Notes: generated from the sequence alone by a model not told the origin. A stretch of 64,000 bases of DNA from Caldicellulosiruptor bescii DSM 6725 (GCF_000022325.1 NC_012034.1:1072501-1136500); one strand, 5' to 3'; shown: positions 51,628 to 61,847, counted from the first letter of the stretch. Made by a program: numbers and translations.

Positions 51628-51657
51628 TCGACTGCTCTGCCACTGAGCTAATGGAGC
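51583..51657 (-). tRNA. tRNA-Thr (anticodon CGT)
   Basis: On the minus strand the cloverleaf reads: acceptor GCTCCAT/ATGGAGC, D stem GCTC/GAGC, anticodon stem GTCGA/TCGAC with loop TTCGTAA, T stem GGGGG/CCCCC with loop TTCGAAT, and encoded CCA. The anticodon CGT reads ACG (Thr). The 3' 45 bases are shared with the left island end, so the island rebuilt the gene. Confidence 0.95.
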
Positions 51658-51660
51658 GCG

Positions 51661-51678
51661 TATGACATATATGTCATA
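51661..51678. other. Perfect 18-bp palindrome upstream of tRNA-Thr
   Basis: TATGACATATATGTCATA, 3 bases beyond the tRNA 5' end. It lies where the tRNA transcript should start, so it may be an operator, or a chance AT-rich palindrome. Apart from the tRNA, att site, arm repeats and this, nothing is seen in 51,474-51,778. Confidence 0.45.
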
Positions 51679-51778
51679 TACAATTATAATATTCTTCTTG
51701 ACAACAAATCAAGAGTTATTAATACTTTATTTTGTATCTTGGCTAAAGAATTTAACTTCAAAGGGAGTGAGCTTTTAA

Positions 51779-52675
51779 TTGAAGAGCCTTGTTGATTGCA
51801 TTCACTGCTACCTAAAACAGGCAGTTTCATGTATGGAGATGATAAAAGTTCCCGATGAAAAAAAGATAGAAGTGCTCTATAATCTCATGGATTTCATAAA
51901 AACTTTGGAGCCTTCTGACTCACCAGCGTATAACTCTTCACTTGTATTGCTAAAAACATATGAGTATATAAATAATCCAGACCCATATTATGAAGCGAAA
52001 AAATCTTCAAACAAATTGGCACTTGAACTGTATCCAAGAGTGAAAGAAAAGGTACAAACAGCTGATGATACTCTTTATGAAGCGTTGAAAGTTTCTGTTG
52101 CAGGCAATGTTATTGACTTGGGGATTCAGAGAGATTTTGATATTGATAAGGAATTAGAACACGCGTTTGATTTTGGATTTTGGATTGATGACTATCCTCT
52201 ATTAAAGGAAAAGATTGAGAAGGCAAAAGATGTAGTGATTGTCGGTGATAATGCAGGTGAGATTGTGTTTGATAAGGTATTGGTAGAAATTTTAAATAAA
52301 ATGGGAAAAAATGTTTATTACATTGTGAAGTCTAAGCCCGTACTTAACGATGCTACGTTAGAAGATGCAGAGGAAGTTTCTATGAGCAGAATAGCAAATG
52401 TTGTTGAGAGCGGAGCAGGGCTTTTGGGAGTTCCAAAAGACTTTATTTCTGAGCAACTCAAAAATCTTATATCTACTGCTGATGTGATTATTTCAAAAGG
52501 GCAGGCAAACTTTGAGACTGTGGATGACTTTGAAGATGTTCAACCCAATGTTTTTTATCTTTTGAAAATAAAATGCGAATACTTAGCCAAAAAACTAAAA
52601 TTCAAGCAGGGCAGCTTGGTGCTCATAAATGGTGAGAAATTAAAAGAGAGAAAAGAGAAATATCTTTTAAAGTAA
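51779..52675 (+). CDS. DUF89 family (damage-control phosphatase type) protein
   Basis: 298 residues. The N-terminal cysteine pair DCIHCYLKQAV, then SVAGNVIDLG and VIVGDNAGEIVFDKVL (metal-binding Asp/Asn), and VIISKGQANFET match DUF89/ARMT1-like proteins, which hydrolyse damaged phosphometabolites in a metal-dependent way. Start is TTG 51779 with AAAGGGAGTGAG SD. It is the first host gene right of the island, convergent with the next. Confidence 0.88.
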   Translation: MKSLVDCIHCYLKQAVSCMEMIKVPDEKKIEVLYNLMDFIKTLEPSDSPAYNSSLVLLKTYEYINNPDPYYEAKKSSNKLALELYPRVKEKVQTADDTLYEALKVSVAGNVIDLGIQRDFDIDKELEHAFDFGFWIDDYPLLKEKIEKAKDVVIVGDNAGEIVFDKVLVEILNKMGKNVYYIVKSKPVLNDATLEDAEEVSMSRIANVVESGAGLLGVPKDFISEQLKNLISTADVIISKGQANFETVDDFEDVQPNVFYLLKIKCEYLAKKLKFKQGSLVLINGEKLKERKEKYLLK

Positions 52676-52692
52676 GACAAACAATATAAGTT

Positions 52693-54009
52693 TTATGAGG
52701 TTCTTCTAAAAAACTCAAAACTCTTTTTATCCTGCAAAAGTATATGAGAATAGTCTCCAACCTCAGTATTTTCAAAGAGCTTGTGACCTTCATTTTCGCA
52801 GTCATTACATGCGTCGTGTGGAATTACTATGGCTAAAACCCTATATCCCAAACAAAGAGAGTCTATTAATATTAGACCTGAGCATTTTTTGCAGTTCTTT
52901 ATTTTTTCAAGCTGATTTTCTCTGAATCCCATTGTGTCATAATAAATGGATTTTTTTCTGACATAATAATCTTGATTTGCCATTTTGATTTTGTATTCTC
53001 TTTCTTCTTTTGATTTCCATATACTGTATACATGTTCACAAAGCCGTTTGATATAATCAGTTGTTCTTTGAGACTGTTTAAGTCTTTCAGGATTGTAATC
53101 AGGTTCTTTTATGTTTGAATAATCAATACCTGCAAGTGCAAATATTATACCTAAATTGACGTAAGGAAGAGCACTTTCAATAGAATACCCGCCTTCTAAA
53201 ACAGAAATATTTGGACTTAACTTTTCTGTGAGTTTTGCGTATCCTTGTGCTGAAAAGTTCATGTTTGTTAGTGGGTCAGAATAATGGTTGTCCTGCCCTG
53301 CTGAGTTTATTATGATATCAGGCTTAAATTCTTCTAAAACAGGGATGATAAGATTGTCTAAGCAATATAAAAAGCCATCATCAGATGTATACGGTGGCAA
53401 GGGCAGATTCAAAGTATAACCAATTGCTGATGGTCCCCCTATTTCGTCAGTAAAACCAGTGCCGGGATATAGGGTTGTGCCATCTTGGTGCAGAGAAATA
53501 AACAAGACATCTTTGTCGTTCCAAAAGATATCCTGTGTTCCATCACCATGATGACAGTCAGTGTCTATTATTGCTATCTTTTTAATTTTATATTCTTTTC
53601 TTAAATATTCCACCATTATCGCCTCATTGTTTATAATACAAAATCCTCTGTCGCCATATGTTACTCTGTGTGCATGATGGCCGGGTGGTCGAATAAGAGC
53701 AAAGCCTTTCTCTACTTCCTTTGACAGAACCTTTTTAGCAATAGTTATTGCTGAGCCTGCAGCTATCTTGTGAGATACGGTAACAATTGAAGAAATAGTA
53801 GGAATGCAAAAATGGGTCATCTCTATATATTTTGAGTCAATCATTTCAGGATTGTAAATTTTTATATTTTCATAGTCAAAAAGTCCCTCTTCTTCTATCT
53901 GGTCAATTGTATACAAAAGTCTTTCTTCTCTTTCAGGATGCGTTGGAGAAATTCTCCAGTCAAAGGCAGGAAAGAGTATGAGTCCTAAACTATTTTTTGC
54001 TTTTAACAT
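52693..54009 (-). CDS. Histone deacetylase-like (acetylpolyamine amidohydrolase type) hydrolase with C-terminal zinc ribbon
   Basis: 438 residues. Class II HDAC-fold motifs RPPGHHAHR (H111-H112), IIDTDCHHGDGTQD (zinc ligands D151, H153) and NSAGQDNH (D240) are intact. The extra C terminus (about 355-430) has CKKC...CNDC, a probable zinc ribbon rarely attached to bacterial HDAC proteins. Substrates in bacteria include acetylated polyamines, acetoin-linked enzymes and short amides. It is 21 bases downstream of the hydantoinase-type gene, in one operon. Confidence 0.9.
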   Translation of the reverse strand: MLKAKNSLGLILFPAFDWRISPTHPEREERLLYTIDQIEEEGLFDYENIKIYNPEMIDSKYIEMTHFCIPTISSIVTVSHKIAAGSAITIAKKVLSKEVEKGFALIRPPGHHAHRVTYGDRGFCIINNEAIMVEYLRKEYKIKKIAIIDTDCHHGDGTQDIFWNDKDVLFISLHQDGTTLYPGTGFTDEIGGPSAIGYTLNLPLPPYTSDDGFLYCLDNLIIPVLEEFKPDIIINSAGQDNHYSDPLTNMNFSAQGYAKLTEKLSPNISVLEGGYSIESALPYVNLGIIFALAGIDYSNIKEPDYNPERLKQSQRTTDYIKRLCEHVYSIWKSKEEREYKIKMANQDYYVRKKSIYYDTMGFRENQLEKIKNCKKCSGLILIDSLCLGYRVLAIVIPHDACNDCENEGHKLFENTEVGDYSHILLQDKKSFEFFRRTS

Positions 54010-54030
54010 CTTGTCTCACTTCCTAAAAAA

Positions 54031-55671
54031 TCAATCTCTCAAATTTAAAAGCTTGGGTTTTAACTGAGCTTTAATTCTAATCATTCTTCCACAGAATCTA
54101 AAATTTCTTATCATATTAAATGAACTTTCATCTACAATCTCTATATCGTCTTGATTTTTAGCTTCTCTGCACTCTAAGACCTTTTCAATTAAAACCTTCT
54201 TTGCCTGGTCAATAGTAAAATCTGCAGGAATATTATGATATATATTTAGCTCTGGAATTATCATTTTGCCTTGGATAGTGTCTGCAACTAAGTTGTACTC
54301 TTTTGAGATTGAGCCGATCGCACAACCAATTGCGTTTGCAACCATGTAATATTTCGGAACTTCAACTTTTATTTTAAACTTGTTCTCTAAATAAGGTTTT
54401 AAAAGCTGAGCTGGTCCACCAATTAGAATTATCTTCTGAGGTGCGAATTTTTCTCCATACAATAGCTTATTTATGGTATAAACTGGAAGATTATTGATGT
54501 ACTCAATTCCCTCTTTCAATTTTTCTTCTATCATTGCTACTGCCCTGCTTATCACTAATTTACAAAAGTCTTCTTGGCTCATATTCAGCTGAGAAGATAA
54601 AGACTTTAAACGAACATTTACAGGACTTTCAGAGTGTGAACTTGAAAATTGAAGAACATCATGCAAAGTAGCAAACTCATTTTTGTCCTGTTCATACCAT
54701 CTTTTTGTTTCTGGTCCTATCTTAATTGTATTATCTACTATTTTAACAATACTTTCAGCCCCCAGCCCCACAGAACGTGAATATATTGATCTTACCAAAG
54801 TAGGATACTTTCCAATTTTTGCTCCATATGGTTCAAGAACAAGATTACCGTTTGACAAGAACGCAATGTCAGTTGTTGTTCCACCAATGTCAATTATGAC
54901 TGCATTTTTTGCAAAATTAGATAAGACAAATCCGCCTTGAGCAGATGCAGCTGGACCTGAGAGAATAGAGAATATCGGAAAATTTTCAATATTTTGCAAA
55001 TTTACAATTCCCCCATCTGGCTTTTGAATAAATATCTTCTCAAGAGGAATTTTTCTTTCTTGTGAAAATGTTAAAATACTTTTATAAAACATGTTAAATG
55101 TACTGTGGACTGCACAGTTCAAGTATGTGGAAAAAACTCTTCGGGGAAAGTTGAGTTTGCCAGAAAGTTTGTAGCCAACTGACATAAATTTAAAGTTGTA
55201 TTCTTTAGCTGCCTCATACACAGCAAGTTCATGCTGTGGATTTCGAACAGAGAACTTGCCAACAATGCCCAAGTTTTCTATACCTTCTTGTTTAAAGCTA
55301 TGCAAAGCGTTCTTTACGCTTTCGATATTTACTGGTTTTACCTCTATGCCTCTGTTATTTATATATCCATCTGCCAAAAAATTCATATCACCACACATCA
55401 AAAATTCAGGATTTGATCCAATACCGTTTTCTATTATCATTCCAACCTTATCTAAATTATTTTGAACTATTGCGTTTGTAGTAACGGTTGTACTGAGTGT
55501 TATTCTTTCAAGGTTCGAAATTATCTCTTTAGATATAAACTGGTTTAAACTTTCTAATACAGAGTCTATTAAACTTCTACCACGTTCGAATTTTTTAAAT
55601 GCAACAACTTTTCCGTTTTCTATTGCCACTGTGTCGATGGTTGTACCACCAACATCAAGGCCTATTATCAT
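54031..55671 (-). CDS. Hydantoinase/oxoprolinase family protein (HyuA-type)
   Basis: About 546 residues from ATG 55671 (SD AAGGTGA). MIIGLDVGGTTIDTVAI at the start and NAVIIDIGGTTTDIAFL in the middle are the two ASKHA-fold phosphate-binding loops, and SRSVGLGAESIVKI and ILIGGPAQLL follow. Family members use ATP to open cyclic amides with a B subunit. No HyuB is seen nearby; the neighbour is an HDAC-like amidohydrolase instead. A shorter, single-chain relative is likely. Confidence 0.88.
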   Translation of the reverse strand: MIIGLDVGGTTIDTVAIENGKVVAFKKFERGRSLIDSVLESLNQFISKEIISNLERITLSTTVTTNAIVQNNLDKVGMIIENGIGSNPEFLMCGDMNFLADGYINNRGIEVKPVNIESVKNALHSFKQEGIENLGIVGKFSVRNPQHELAVYEAAKEYNFKFMSVGYKLSGKLNFPRRVFSTYLNCAVHSTFNMFYKSILTFSQERKIPLEKIFIQKPDGGIVNLQNIENFPIFSILSGPAASAQGGFVLSNFAKNAVIIDIGGTTTDIAFLSNGNLVLEPYGAKIGKYPTLVRSIYSRSVGLGAESIVKIVDNTIKIGPETKRWYEQDKNEFATLHDVLQFSSSHSESPVNVRLKSLSSQLNMSQEDFCKLVISRAVAMIEEKLKEGIEYINNLPVYTINKLLYGEKFAPQKIILIGGPAQLLKPYLENKFKIKVEVPKYYMVANAIGCAIGSISKEYNLVADTIQGKMIIPELNIYHNIPADFTIDQAKKVLIEKVLECREAKNQDDIEIVDESSFNMIRNFRFCGRMIRIKAQLKPKLLNLRD

Positions 55672-55845
55672 TTTTAACTTCACCTTGCTTTTCAAAAGTA
55701 TATTTTACTTCATCTAATATTATAACCCTTTCTTGATTTTATGGGTAAAAATACTTTAAAATAGATAGTAGTCAAGTAGGAGTTTTTATTTTTCTTCGAA
55801 TAAAGATTTTTTTACAATAACATTGAAAGGATTGGTTGCATTATC

Positions 55846-56727
55846 ATGATTAAAAGTATGACGGGTTACGGTGGATGTAAAAGAATAATAAATGAGAGGG
55901 AATACAGCGTTGACATAAGAAGTGTAAACCACAGATACTTAGAAATAAACTTGAAGATGCCTAAAGAGTTTATCAAATTTGAAAATGAGATAAAAAATGT
56001 TGTTTCGCAATATATTTGCCGTGGAAAGGTTGATATATATATTAGTTTTAAAAGCTTCAGCGAAAAAGACTACAGGATTATTCCTAACATAGGGATAATG
56101 AAGCAGTACTTGGAAGCAATAAATAGGGTTAGGGAAAACTTTTCGGAAATTCAGGACGATTTTAGCCTTTCGACTTTTATAAAACTTCCAGATGCCCTTG
56201 TGATTGAGACTGAAGAACTTGACATCAGTACTGTAAAGTCTGAGCTTTTGGATTGTATTGAAGAGGCACTTCAAAATTTAGATAAAATGAAAAAGATAGA
56301 AGGTGAAAATCTTAAAAAGGATATTCTGATGAGATTAGAAACCATCAGAGCTTTGGTGAGTAGAATAGAAGAGTATTCAAAGGATTTAGTTGAAAATTAC
56401 AGAGAAAAACTTTACAAACGGGTAAGCGAATATTTCGATTTAAAAAACATTGATGAAAACAGACTTATGCTGGAGATAACACTGTTTGCTGACAAAAGTG
56501 ATATAACAGAAGAGCTTGTGAGGCTTAAGAGTCATATAAGTCAGTTTGCTGAGTGTTTAGAAGCTGGAGGAAGTATTGGCAAAAAACTTGACTTTATAGT
56601 TCAAGAGATGAACAGAGAGACAAATACAATTGGCGCTAAATCTACTATTTTTGAAATCTCCCAATGTGTTGTAAGTCTTAAAGATGAGCTTGAAAAAATC
56701 CGTGAACAAGTTCAAAATATTGAATAG
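55846..56727 (+). CDS. YicC family endoribonuclease
   Basis: 293 residues. [39 protein letters not shown] and the C-terminal [22 protein letters not shown] are YicC signatures. The family cleaves RNA and affects small-RNA stability and stationary survival. It leads the yicC-remA-gmk-rpoZ-coaBC run, the usual Firmicute order. Confidence 0.95.
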   Translation: MIKSMTGYGGCKRIINEREYSVDIRSVNHRYLEINLKMPKEFIKFENEIKNVVSQYICRGKVDIYISFKSFSEKDYRIIPNIGIMKQYLEAINRVRENFSEIQDDFSLSTFIKLPDALVIETEELDISTVKSELLDCIEEALQNLDKMKKIEGENLKKDILMRLETIRALVSRIEEYSKDLVENYREKLYKRVSEYFDLKNIDENRLMLEITLFADKSDITEELVRLKSHISQFAECLEAGGSIGKKLDFIVQEMNRETNTIGAKSTIFEISQCVVSLKDELEKIREQVQNIE

Positions 56728-56740
56728 AGGTGAGTTTGTT

Positions 56741-57049
56741 TTGAGCAATAGCGGTAATATAAAACTGATAAATATTGGGTTTGGTAACATAGTTTCAGCG
56801 AACAGGCTGATAGCAATAGTAAGTCCTGATTCAGCACCTATAAAGAGAATAATCCAGGAAGCAAGAGAAAGAGGTATGTTGATTGATGCCACATATGGCA
56901 GAAGAACGAGAGCGGTAATAATAACTGACGCTGACTATGTAATACTTTCTTCTGTTCAGCCTGAGACTGTAGCACACAGAATTATAGAACCTGAAGAAGA
57001 GTTTGAAGAAGAAGACATTGAAGTTGAAGATGAGGATGACAAAAAATGA
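56741..57049 (+). CDS. remA: RemA-family DNA-binding regulator (DUF370)
   Basis: About 102 residues. [74 protein letters not shown] is nearly the whole RemA sequence, plus an acidic tail. In Bacillus RemA is an octameric-type activator of matrix and osmoprotection genes. TTG 56741 is preceded by TAGAGGTGAG; the frame is open upstream into yicC. Overlaps gmk by 4 bases. Confidence 0.93.
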   Translation: MSNSGNIKLINIGFGNIVSANRLIAIVSPDSAPIKRIIQEARERGMLIDATYGRRTRAVIITDADYVILSSVQPETVAHRIIEPEEEFEEEDIEVEDEDDKK

Positions 57050-57645
57050 GAGAAGGACTTTTGATTGTGATTTCAGGGCCAGCAGGGACTGGAAAGGGTA
57101 CAGTTGTTGGAAGGCTTCTTGAAAAAAATCCCAATATTAAACTTTCAATTTCCAAAACAACAAGAAAGCCAAGGCCAGGGGAAAAAGAGGGTGTGAATTA
57201 TTTTTTTGTCTCGCGCGAGCAATTTGAAGAAGAGATTAAAAATGAAAGATTTTTAGAATATGCTGAGTATAACAATAACTATTATGGTACGCCCAAAGAC
57301 TTTGTCTTTGAAGCATTGGGAAAAGGCTATGATGTAATTTTGGAGATTGAAACAAAAGGAGCACTTCAGATTAAAAAAGTATTTTCGGATGCAGTACTGA
57401 TATTTTTACTGCCACCATCCATAGAAGAGCTTTACAAAAGACTTGTAAAAAGAGGCACTGAGTCGGAAGATGAAATAAGAGCAAGGCTTGAGATTGCCAA
57501 GAACGAGATAAAACTTGTGCCAGAGTATGACTATTGTGTTATAAATGATAATGTGGATGATGCTGCTGAAAAGATACAAAAGATTATTGAAGTTGAGAAA
57601 CTAAAGAGTAGGAGATTTGATATACAAAGTTTTTTGAAGGAGTGA
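57046..57645 (+). CDS. gmk: Guanylate kinase
   Basis: 199 residues. P-loop [10 protein letters not shown] (about 9-18), [21 protein letters not shown] (GMP-binding) and [15 protein letters not shown] are typical. It phosphorylates GMP to GDP using ATP. The ATG overlaps the remA stop; rpoZ follows 7 bases later. Confidence 0.97.
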   Translation: MREGLLIVISGPAGTGKGTVVGRLLEKNPNIKLSISKTTRKPRPGEKEGVNYFFVSREQFEEEIKNERFLEYAEYNNNYYGTPKDFVFEALGKGYDVILEIETKGALQIKKVFSDAVLIFLLPPSIEELYKRLVKRGTESEDEIRARLEIAKNEIKLVPEYDYCVINDNVDDAAEKIQKIIEVEKLKSRRFDIQSFLKE

Positions 57646-57652
57646 ATGAAGA

Positions 57653-57886
57653 ATGCTTTTGCGACCAGGGCTTGACGAGCTTTTAAAGTATGTGGACAAT
57701 AAATACACACTTTCTGTACTTGTTGCAAAAAGAGCAAGACAACTTCTTCAGCAGGCACAAAAAAAGGTTGATATTACCAATTTTAACTCTGACAAGTATG
57801 TTACAATGGCAGTAAATGAAGTTGCTTCTGGGAAGATTTCTTACAAGTACGTAAAGCCGGTGAAAAAGAATGAGATTAAAAAATAA
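57653..57886 (+). CDS. rpoZ: RNA polymerase omega subunit
   Basis: 77 residues: MLLRPGLDELLKYVDNKYTLSVLVAKRARQLLQQAQ and KYVTMAVNEVASGKISY fit omega. It binds the beta-prime C terminus and helps assembly. The start of coaBC overlaps its end by 17 bases. Confidence 0.94.
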   Translation: MLLRPGLDELLKYVDNKYTLSVLVAKRARQLLQQAQKKVDITNFNSDKYVTMAVNEVASGKISYKYVKPVKKNEIKK

Positions 57887-59072
57887 AAACGTATTAATAG
57901 GAATATGCGGTGGGATAGCAGCATACAAGGTATGCGAGCTTATAAGACTTTTAAAGAAAAATGAAGCAAACGTAAAGGTAATAATGACAAAAAATGCCCA
58001 AAAGTTTATAACTCCTTTGACACTGCAAACTCTTTCTCAGAACAAGGTTTATACAGACACTTTTGAGAGCGAATATTTCTACGATATAGAACATATCTCT
58101 CTTACAACATGGGCAGATATTCTTGTGGTGGCTCCTGCAACTGCAAATATAATTGGGAAATTTGCAAATGGTATTGCTGATGATTTGCTGACCACAACGT
58201 TTTTGGCATTTGACAAACCTGTGCTAATTGTGCCTGCAATGAATTCAAACATGTTCGAAAATGCTATTGTGAAGCAAAATATTCACAAGCTAAAATCGAT
58301 TGGGATAAACTTTGTCGAGCCTGAATCAGGGTTTTTGGCTTGCGGTGTGTATGGCAAGGGAAGATATCCAGAAAATCAAAAAATATTGATTGAGATAGAA
58401 AAGCTTCTTTGCAGTCAAGACTTGGCAGGAAAGAAAGTTCTCATTACTGCAGGACCTACAAGGGAATATTTAGACCCTATCAGGTTTATTTCAAACAGAT
58501 CATCTGGCAAAATGGGTTATGCCTTAGCTGAAGAGGCATACAAAAGAGGAGCTCAAGTTACAGTCGTCTCAGGTCCAGTGAGTATCAACACCTATGCTGA
58601 CATAGAAATTATACACGTGCAAACAGCTTCTCAGATGTATCAGAAGGTAAAAGAGATTTACGAGCAGTACGATATACTAATCTTTTCTGCAGCTGTGGCA
58701 GATTATAGACCTAAAACTACGAGCCAAAACAAGATTAAAAAGGAAAACAAGGATGAACTTACTATTGAACTTGTTAAAAATCCAGATATCTTAAAGTTTG
58801 TGGGAGAGAATAAAAAACCGAATCAAGTAATCGTGGGGTTTTCAGCAGAGACAGAGAATGTTTTAGAGAACTCTCAAAAGAAATTAGAAGCAAAAAATGC
58901 TGATTTGATTGTTGCAAACAATGTGCTTGAAGAGGGTGCAGGTTTTGATGTTGATACAAACATTGTAACACTCATATCAAAAGAAAAGGTAGAAAATCTT
59001 CCGAAAATGAGCAAAAGTGAAGTTGCTAAAAGGATTTTCGACCATGTAGTGACTTACCTCTGCAAAATGTAG
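57870..59072 (+). CDS. coaBC: Phosphopantothenoylcysteine decarboxylase / phosphopantothenate-cysteine ligase
   Basis: 400 residues. The N-terminal flavoprotein domain has NVLIGICGGIAAYKVCELIR, VVAPATANIIGKFANGIADDLL and the decarboxylase PAMNSNMF loop. The C-terminal CoaB domain has LITAGPTREYLDPIRFISNRSSGKMGYALAEEA and KNPDIL. Two sequential steps of coenzyme A synthesis. The stop lies within a terminator-like hairpin. Confidence 0.97.
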   Translation: MRLKNKNVLIGICGGIAAYKVCELIRLLKKNEANVKVIMTKNAQKFITPLTLQTLSQNKVYTDTFESEYFYDIEHISLTTWADILVVAPATANIIGKFANGIADDLLTTTFLAFDKPVLIVPAMNSNMFENAIVKQNIHKLKSIGINFVEPESGFLACGVYGKGRYPENQKILIEIEKLLCSQDLAGKKVLITAGPTREYLDPIRFISNRSSGKMGYALAEEAYKRGAQVTVVSGPVSINTYADIEIIHVQTASQMYQKVKEIYEQYDILIFSAAVADYRPKTTSQNKIKKENKDELTIELVKNPDILKFVGENKKPNQVIVGFSAETENVLENSQKKLEAKNADLIVANNVLEEGAGFDVDTNIVTLISKEKVENLPKMSKSEVAKRIFDHVVTYLCKM

Positions 59073-59087
59073 CAGAGGTAATAATTT
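59054..59087 (+). terminator. Terminator-like hairpin at the coaBC end
   Basis: Perfect 10-bp stem TTACCTCTGC (59054-59063) / GCAGAGGTAA (59072-59081), 8-base loop, then TAATTTTTA. It includes the coaBC stop codon. Confidence 0.7.
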
Positions 59088-59113
59088 TTAATGGATGGAG
59101 TTTGGGTTTTAAG

Positions 59114-61288
59114 ATGATAGCTCAGGTTTGTATTAACTACCAGGACGCCAATGTTGATAAGGTATTTGATTATTTGGTACCAACACATCTTGAAAATAGC
59201 ATTGAGATAGGGAAAAGAGTGTATGTAAGCTTTGGAGTTTCAAATAGAATTGTGGAAGGGCTTGTTGTTGGGATAAAGCAAACTACTGATATAGAGGAAA
59301 ATAAGATAAAGTGCGTGCTTGCTGTAATTGATAAGTTTTCAATTGTTTCAAAGGAACAGATAGAACTTGCTTTTTCAATGAAAAATTACTATGCGTTGAA
59401 TTTGGGTGAGGCTTTGTCACTTGTTATACCTCCTTTTGTGAGCAGCAAACAGATATATAATATCTGTGCAAAAAAGTGTGAAGAAAATAAGAACTTAGAT
59501 GATGATCTAAAAGAACTGTATGAAAGTATTTTGAAAAAACCTGTAAGCATAAATTCAAAGCTTGTGAAAGAGAACAAAGAAAAAATAGTAAAACTCTTTT
59601 TGGAAGGGCTTTTGGAGTTTGATTTAAAGAATTTTGATACAAGAGAAAATACTGAGAAAAATCTGCCGCGGGTAGAACCAGAGTTTAATTTAACTGAAGA
59701 ACAGAACAAAGCCCTAAATAATATAATCTCTGCGTTTGATGAAGGAGGATACAGAAATATTCTCTTATTTGGAGTCACAGGAAGTGGGAAAACAGAGGTT
59801 TATATAAGAGCGATACAATATGTAATTGAAAAAGGCAAGAGTGTCATATTTATGGTACCAGAAATCTCACTCACACCACAGATGATAGAAAATGTTCAAA
59901 GTAGAATAGGCAACAAGGTTTTAGTATATCACAGCAAAATGAAAAGTATAGACAGGCTAAATAGTTGGCTTGCTGCCAGAAACAAAGAGGCGGTTGTGGT
60001 GATTGGTCCGCGATCAGCAGTTTTTGCCCCTGTCAAGAACCTTGGTCTTATAATTGTCGATGAAGAGCATGAACCAAGCTATAAATCTGAAAAATCGCCG
60101 CGGATAAATGCTGTTGAGGTTGCCCAGATGAGAGCTAAAATTAATAATATACCCATTATACTTGGCTCTGCAACTCCATCTATTGAGCATTATTATTATG
60201 CTAAAAAAGGAAAGTATTCTCTTTGTACATTGAAAAATAGAATAAACAAGACCCTGCCAGAAGTTTTGATTGTTGATATGAAAAAAGAAATCTTAGAAGG
60301 TAACAAGTCCATTTTTAGCAGGCTTTTACTTAGTGAAATAGAGAACAACTTGAAAAAAGGGGAGCAGGTTCTCCTTTTTTTAAACAGGAGAGGTTATTCT
60401 CCAATTGTTATATGCCGTGAGTGTGGCTACGTTTATATGTGTAAAAACTGCAGTATTTCACTTACATACCACAAAGAGGGGTATTTGAAATGTCACTACT
60501 GCGGGTATAAAGAGGAATATAAAGGTGTGTGTACAAAATGTAACAGCAGGTATGTCAGACAATATGGTAGTGGCACCCAGAAGATAGAGGAAGAGATAAA
60601 AGCGTACTTTAAAGATGCAAGGGTTTTGCGTATGGACAGTGATACAACTTCAAAAAAAGATGCGACAGAACAGATTGTGAAAAAGTTCAGGGAAAAAGAG
60701 GCAGATATTCTTGTTGGTACGCAGATGATTGCAAAAGGTTTGCACTTTCCTGACTTGACCTTGGTGGGTGTGATAGATGCAGATATTCTTTTGAACATGC
60801 CAGATTTTAGGAGCAGAGAAAGAACATTTCAACTGCTTACACAGGTTGCAGGAAGGTCTGGCAGGGAAAAACCAGGAAAAGTTATAATTCAAACTTTTAA
60901 CCCTGAAGATTACAGCATTGTGTTTGCTTCAAAGCACGACTATGAAAGCTTTTATGCCCAGGAAATGAAACTGAGAAAAATGATGGTATATCCACCGTAT
61001 TCTTATGTAGTTAACTTTGTTACAGTAGCAAGGGAAGAGAATATGGCAAAAAGAGGAATAGAGCATGTATATGCTTTGCTCAAGGAGAATGAAATGGAGA
61101 ATGACATGAAAATTTATGGTCCAAGTGAAAATCCCATCTTTAAAATAGAAAACCAGTACAGGTATCACATATTGGTAAAGTTCAAAAGAGCTGGGCAGAT
61201 GATTAGTATAGCAAATCTAATCAAAGAAAGATATAATTATAGTAACGCGTCGCTTATCATCGACGTAAATCCTTTGGATACACTTTAA
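59114..61288 (+). CDS. priA: Primosomal helicase PriA
   Basis: About 724 residues. N-terminal DNA-binding domain (QVCINYQDANVDKVFDYLVP), Walker A GVTGSGKTEVY (about 219-229), DEEH box (IIVDEEHEPSYK), and a zinc-binding cluster from about 434: CRECGYVYMCKNC, CHYCGYKEEYKGVCTKC. Motifs V-VI are GTQMIAKGLHFP and QVAGRSGR. PriA restarts stalled replication forks. ATG 59114 is chosen; an in-frame TTG at 59102 is too close to the GGATGGAG SD. Confidence 0.96.
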   Translation: MIAQVCINYQDANVDKVFDYLVPTHLENSIEIGKRVYVSFGVSNRIVEGLVVGIKQTTDIEENKIKCVLAVIDKFSIVSKEQIELAFSMKNYYALNLGEALSLVIPPFVSSKQIYNICAKKCEENKNLDDDLKELYESILKKPVSINSKLVKENKEKIVKLFLEGLLEFDLKNFDTRENTEKNLPRVEPEFNLTEEQNKALNNIISAFDEGGYRNILLFGVTGSGKTEVYIRAIQYVIEKGKSVIFMVPEISLTPQMIENVQSRIGNKVLVYHSKMKSIDRLNSWLAARNKEAVVVIGPRSAVFAPVKNLGLIIVDEEHEPSYKSEKSPRINAVEVAQMRAKINNIPIILGSATPSIEHYYYAKKGKYSLCTLKNRINKTLPEVLIVDMKKEILEGNKSIFSRLLLSEIENNLKKGEQVLLFLNRRGYSPIVICRECGYVYMCKNCSISLTYHKEGYLKCHYCGYKEEYKGVCTKCNSRYVRQYGSGTQKIEEEIKAYFKDARVLRMDSDTTSKKDATEQIVKKFREKEADILVGTQMIAKGLHFPDLTLVGVIDADILLNMPDFRSRERTFQLLTQVAGRSGREKPGKVIIQTFNPEDYSIVFASKHDYESFYAQEMKLRKMMVYPPYSYVVNFVTVAREENMAKRGIEHVYALLKENEMENDMKIYGPSENPIFKIENQYRYHILVKFKRAGQMISIANLIKERYNYSNASLIIDVNPLDTL

Positions 61289-61315
61289 AAAACAGGAGGG
61301 TTTAAATTTAGACAA

Positions 61316-61816
61316 ATGGCACTGAGAAAGATAAGAACATATGAAGATGAGATACTGCGCAAAAAATCGAAGGTTGTTGAGAAATTTGACCAGCGACTTT
61401 GCCAGCTTCTTGACGATATGAAAGACACCATGTATGAAGCAAACGGCATTGGTCTTGCAGCGCCGCAGGTGGGAGTACTCAAAAGAGCAGTTGTGATTGA
61501 TATAGGAGAAGGAGCAATTGAACTTGTCAATCCCGAAATAGAACAAGTAGAAGGAAGTGCTGTGGATGTAGAAGGTTGTCTTTCTGTCCCAAACGTGTGG
61601 GGTGAGGTGGAAAGACCACAGAAAGTGGTAGTAAAAGCTCAGGATAGGTTTGGAAATGAGTTTAGACTTGAAGCAGAGGGGCTTTTAGCAAGGGCTGTGT
61701 GTCATGAGATAGATCATCTTGATGGTATTTTGTTTGTTGACAAGGTTATACGATTTGTATCTGAAGAGGAGATCGAGCAAAGGCGCTCAAGAGGCGATAA
61801 GATGGATTTAGAATAA
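61316..61816 (+). CDS. def: Peptide deformylase
   Basis: 166 residues. All three deformylase motifs are present: [17 protein letters not shown] and HEIDHLDG (metal-binding Cys, His, His; catalytic Glu). It removes the formyl group from new proteins. Sits between priA and fmt as usual; SD AACAGGAGGG. Confidence 0.97.
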   Translation: MALRKIRTYEDEILRKKSKVVEKFDQRLCQLLDDMKDTMYEANGIGLAAPQVGVLKRAVVIDIGEGAIELVNPEIEQVEGSAVDVEGCLSVPNVWGEVERPQKVVVKAQDRFGNEFRLEAEGLLARAVCHEIDHLDGILFVDKVIRFVSEEEIEQRRSRGDKMDLE

Positions 61817-61847
61817 ATTGCTTGGGTTTTAGAAAGGGGAAAGTGAA

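Noticed and set aside
51683-51704. TATAAT and TTGTCA on the minus strand as the tRNA-Thr promoter
   Set aside because: The two elements are only 10 bases apart; another combination must be used.
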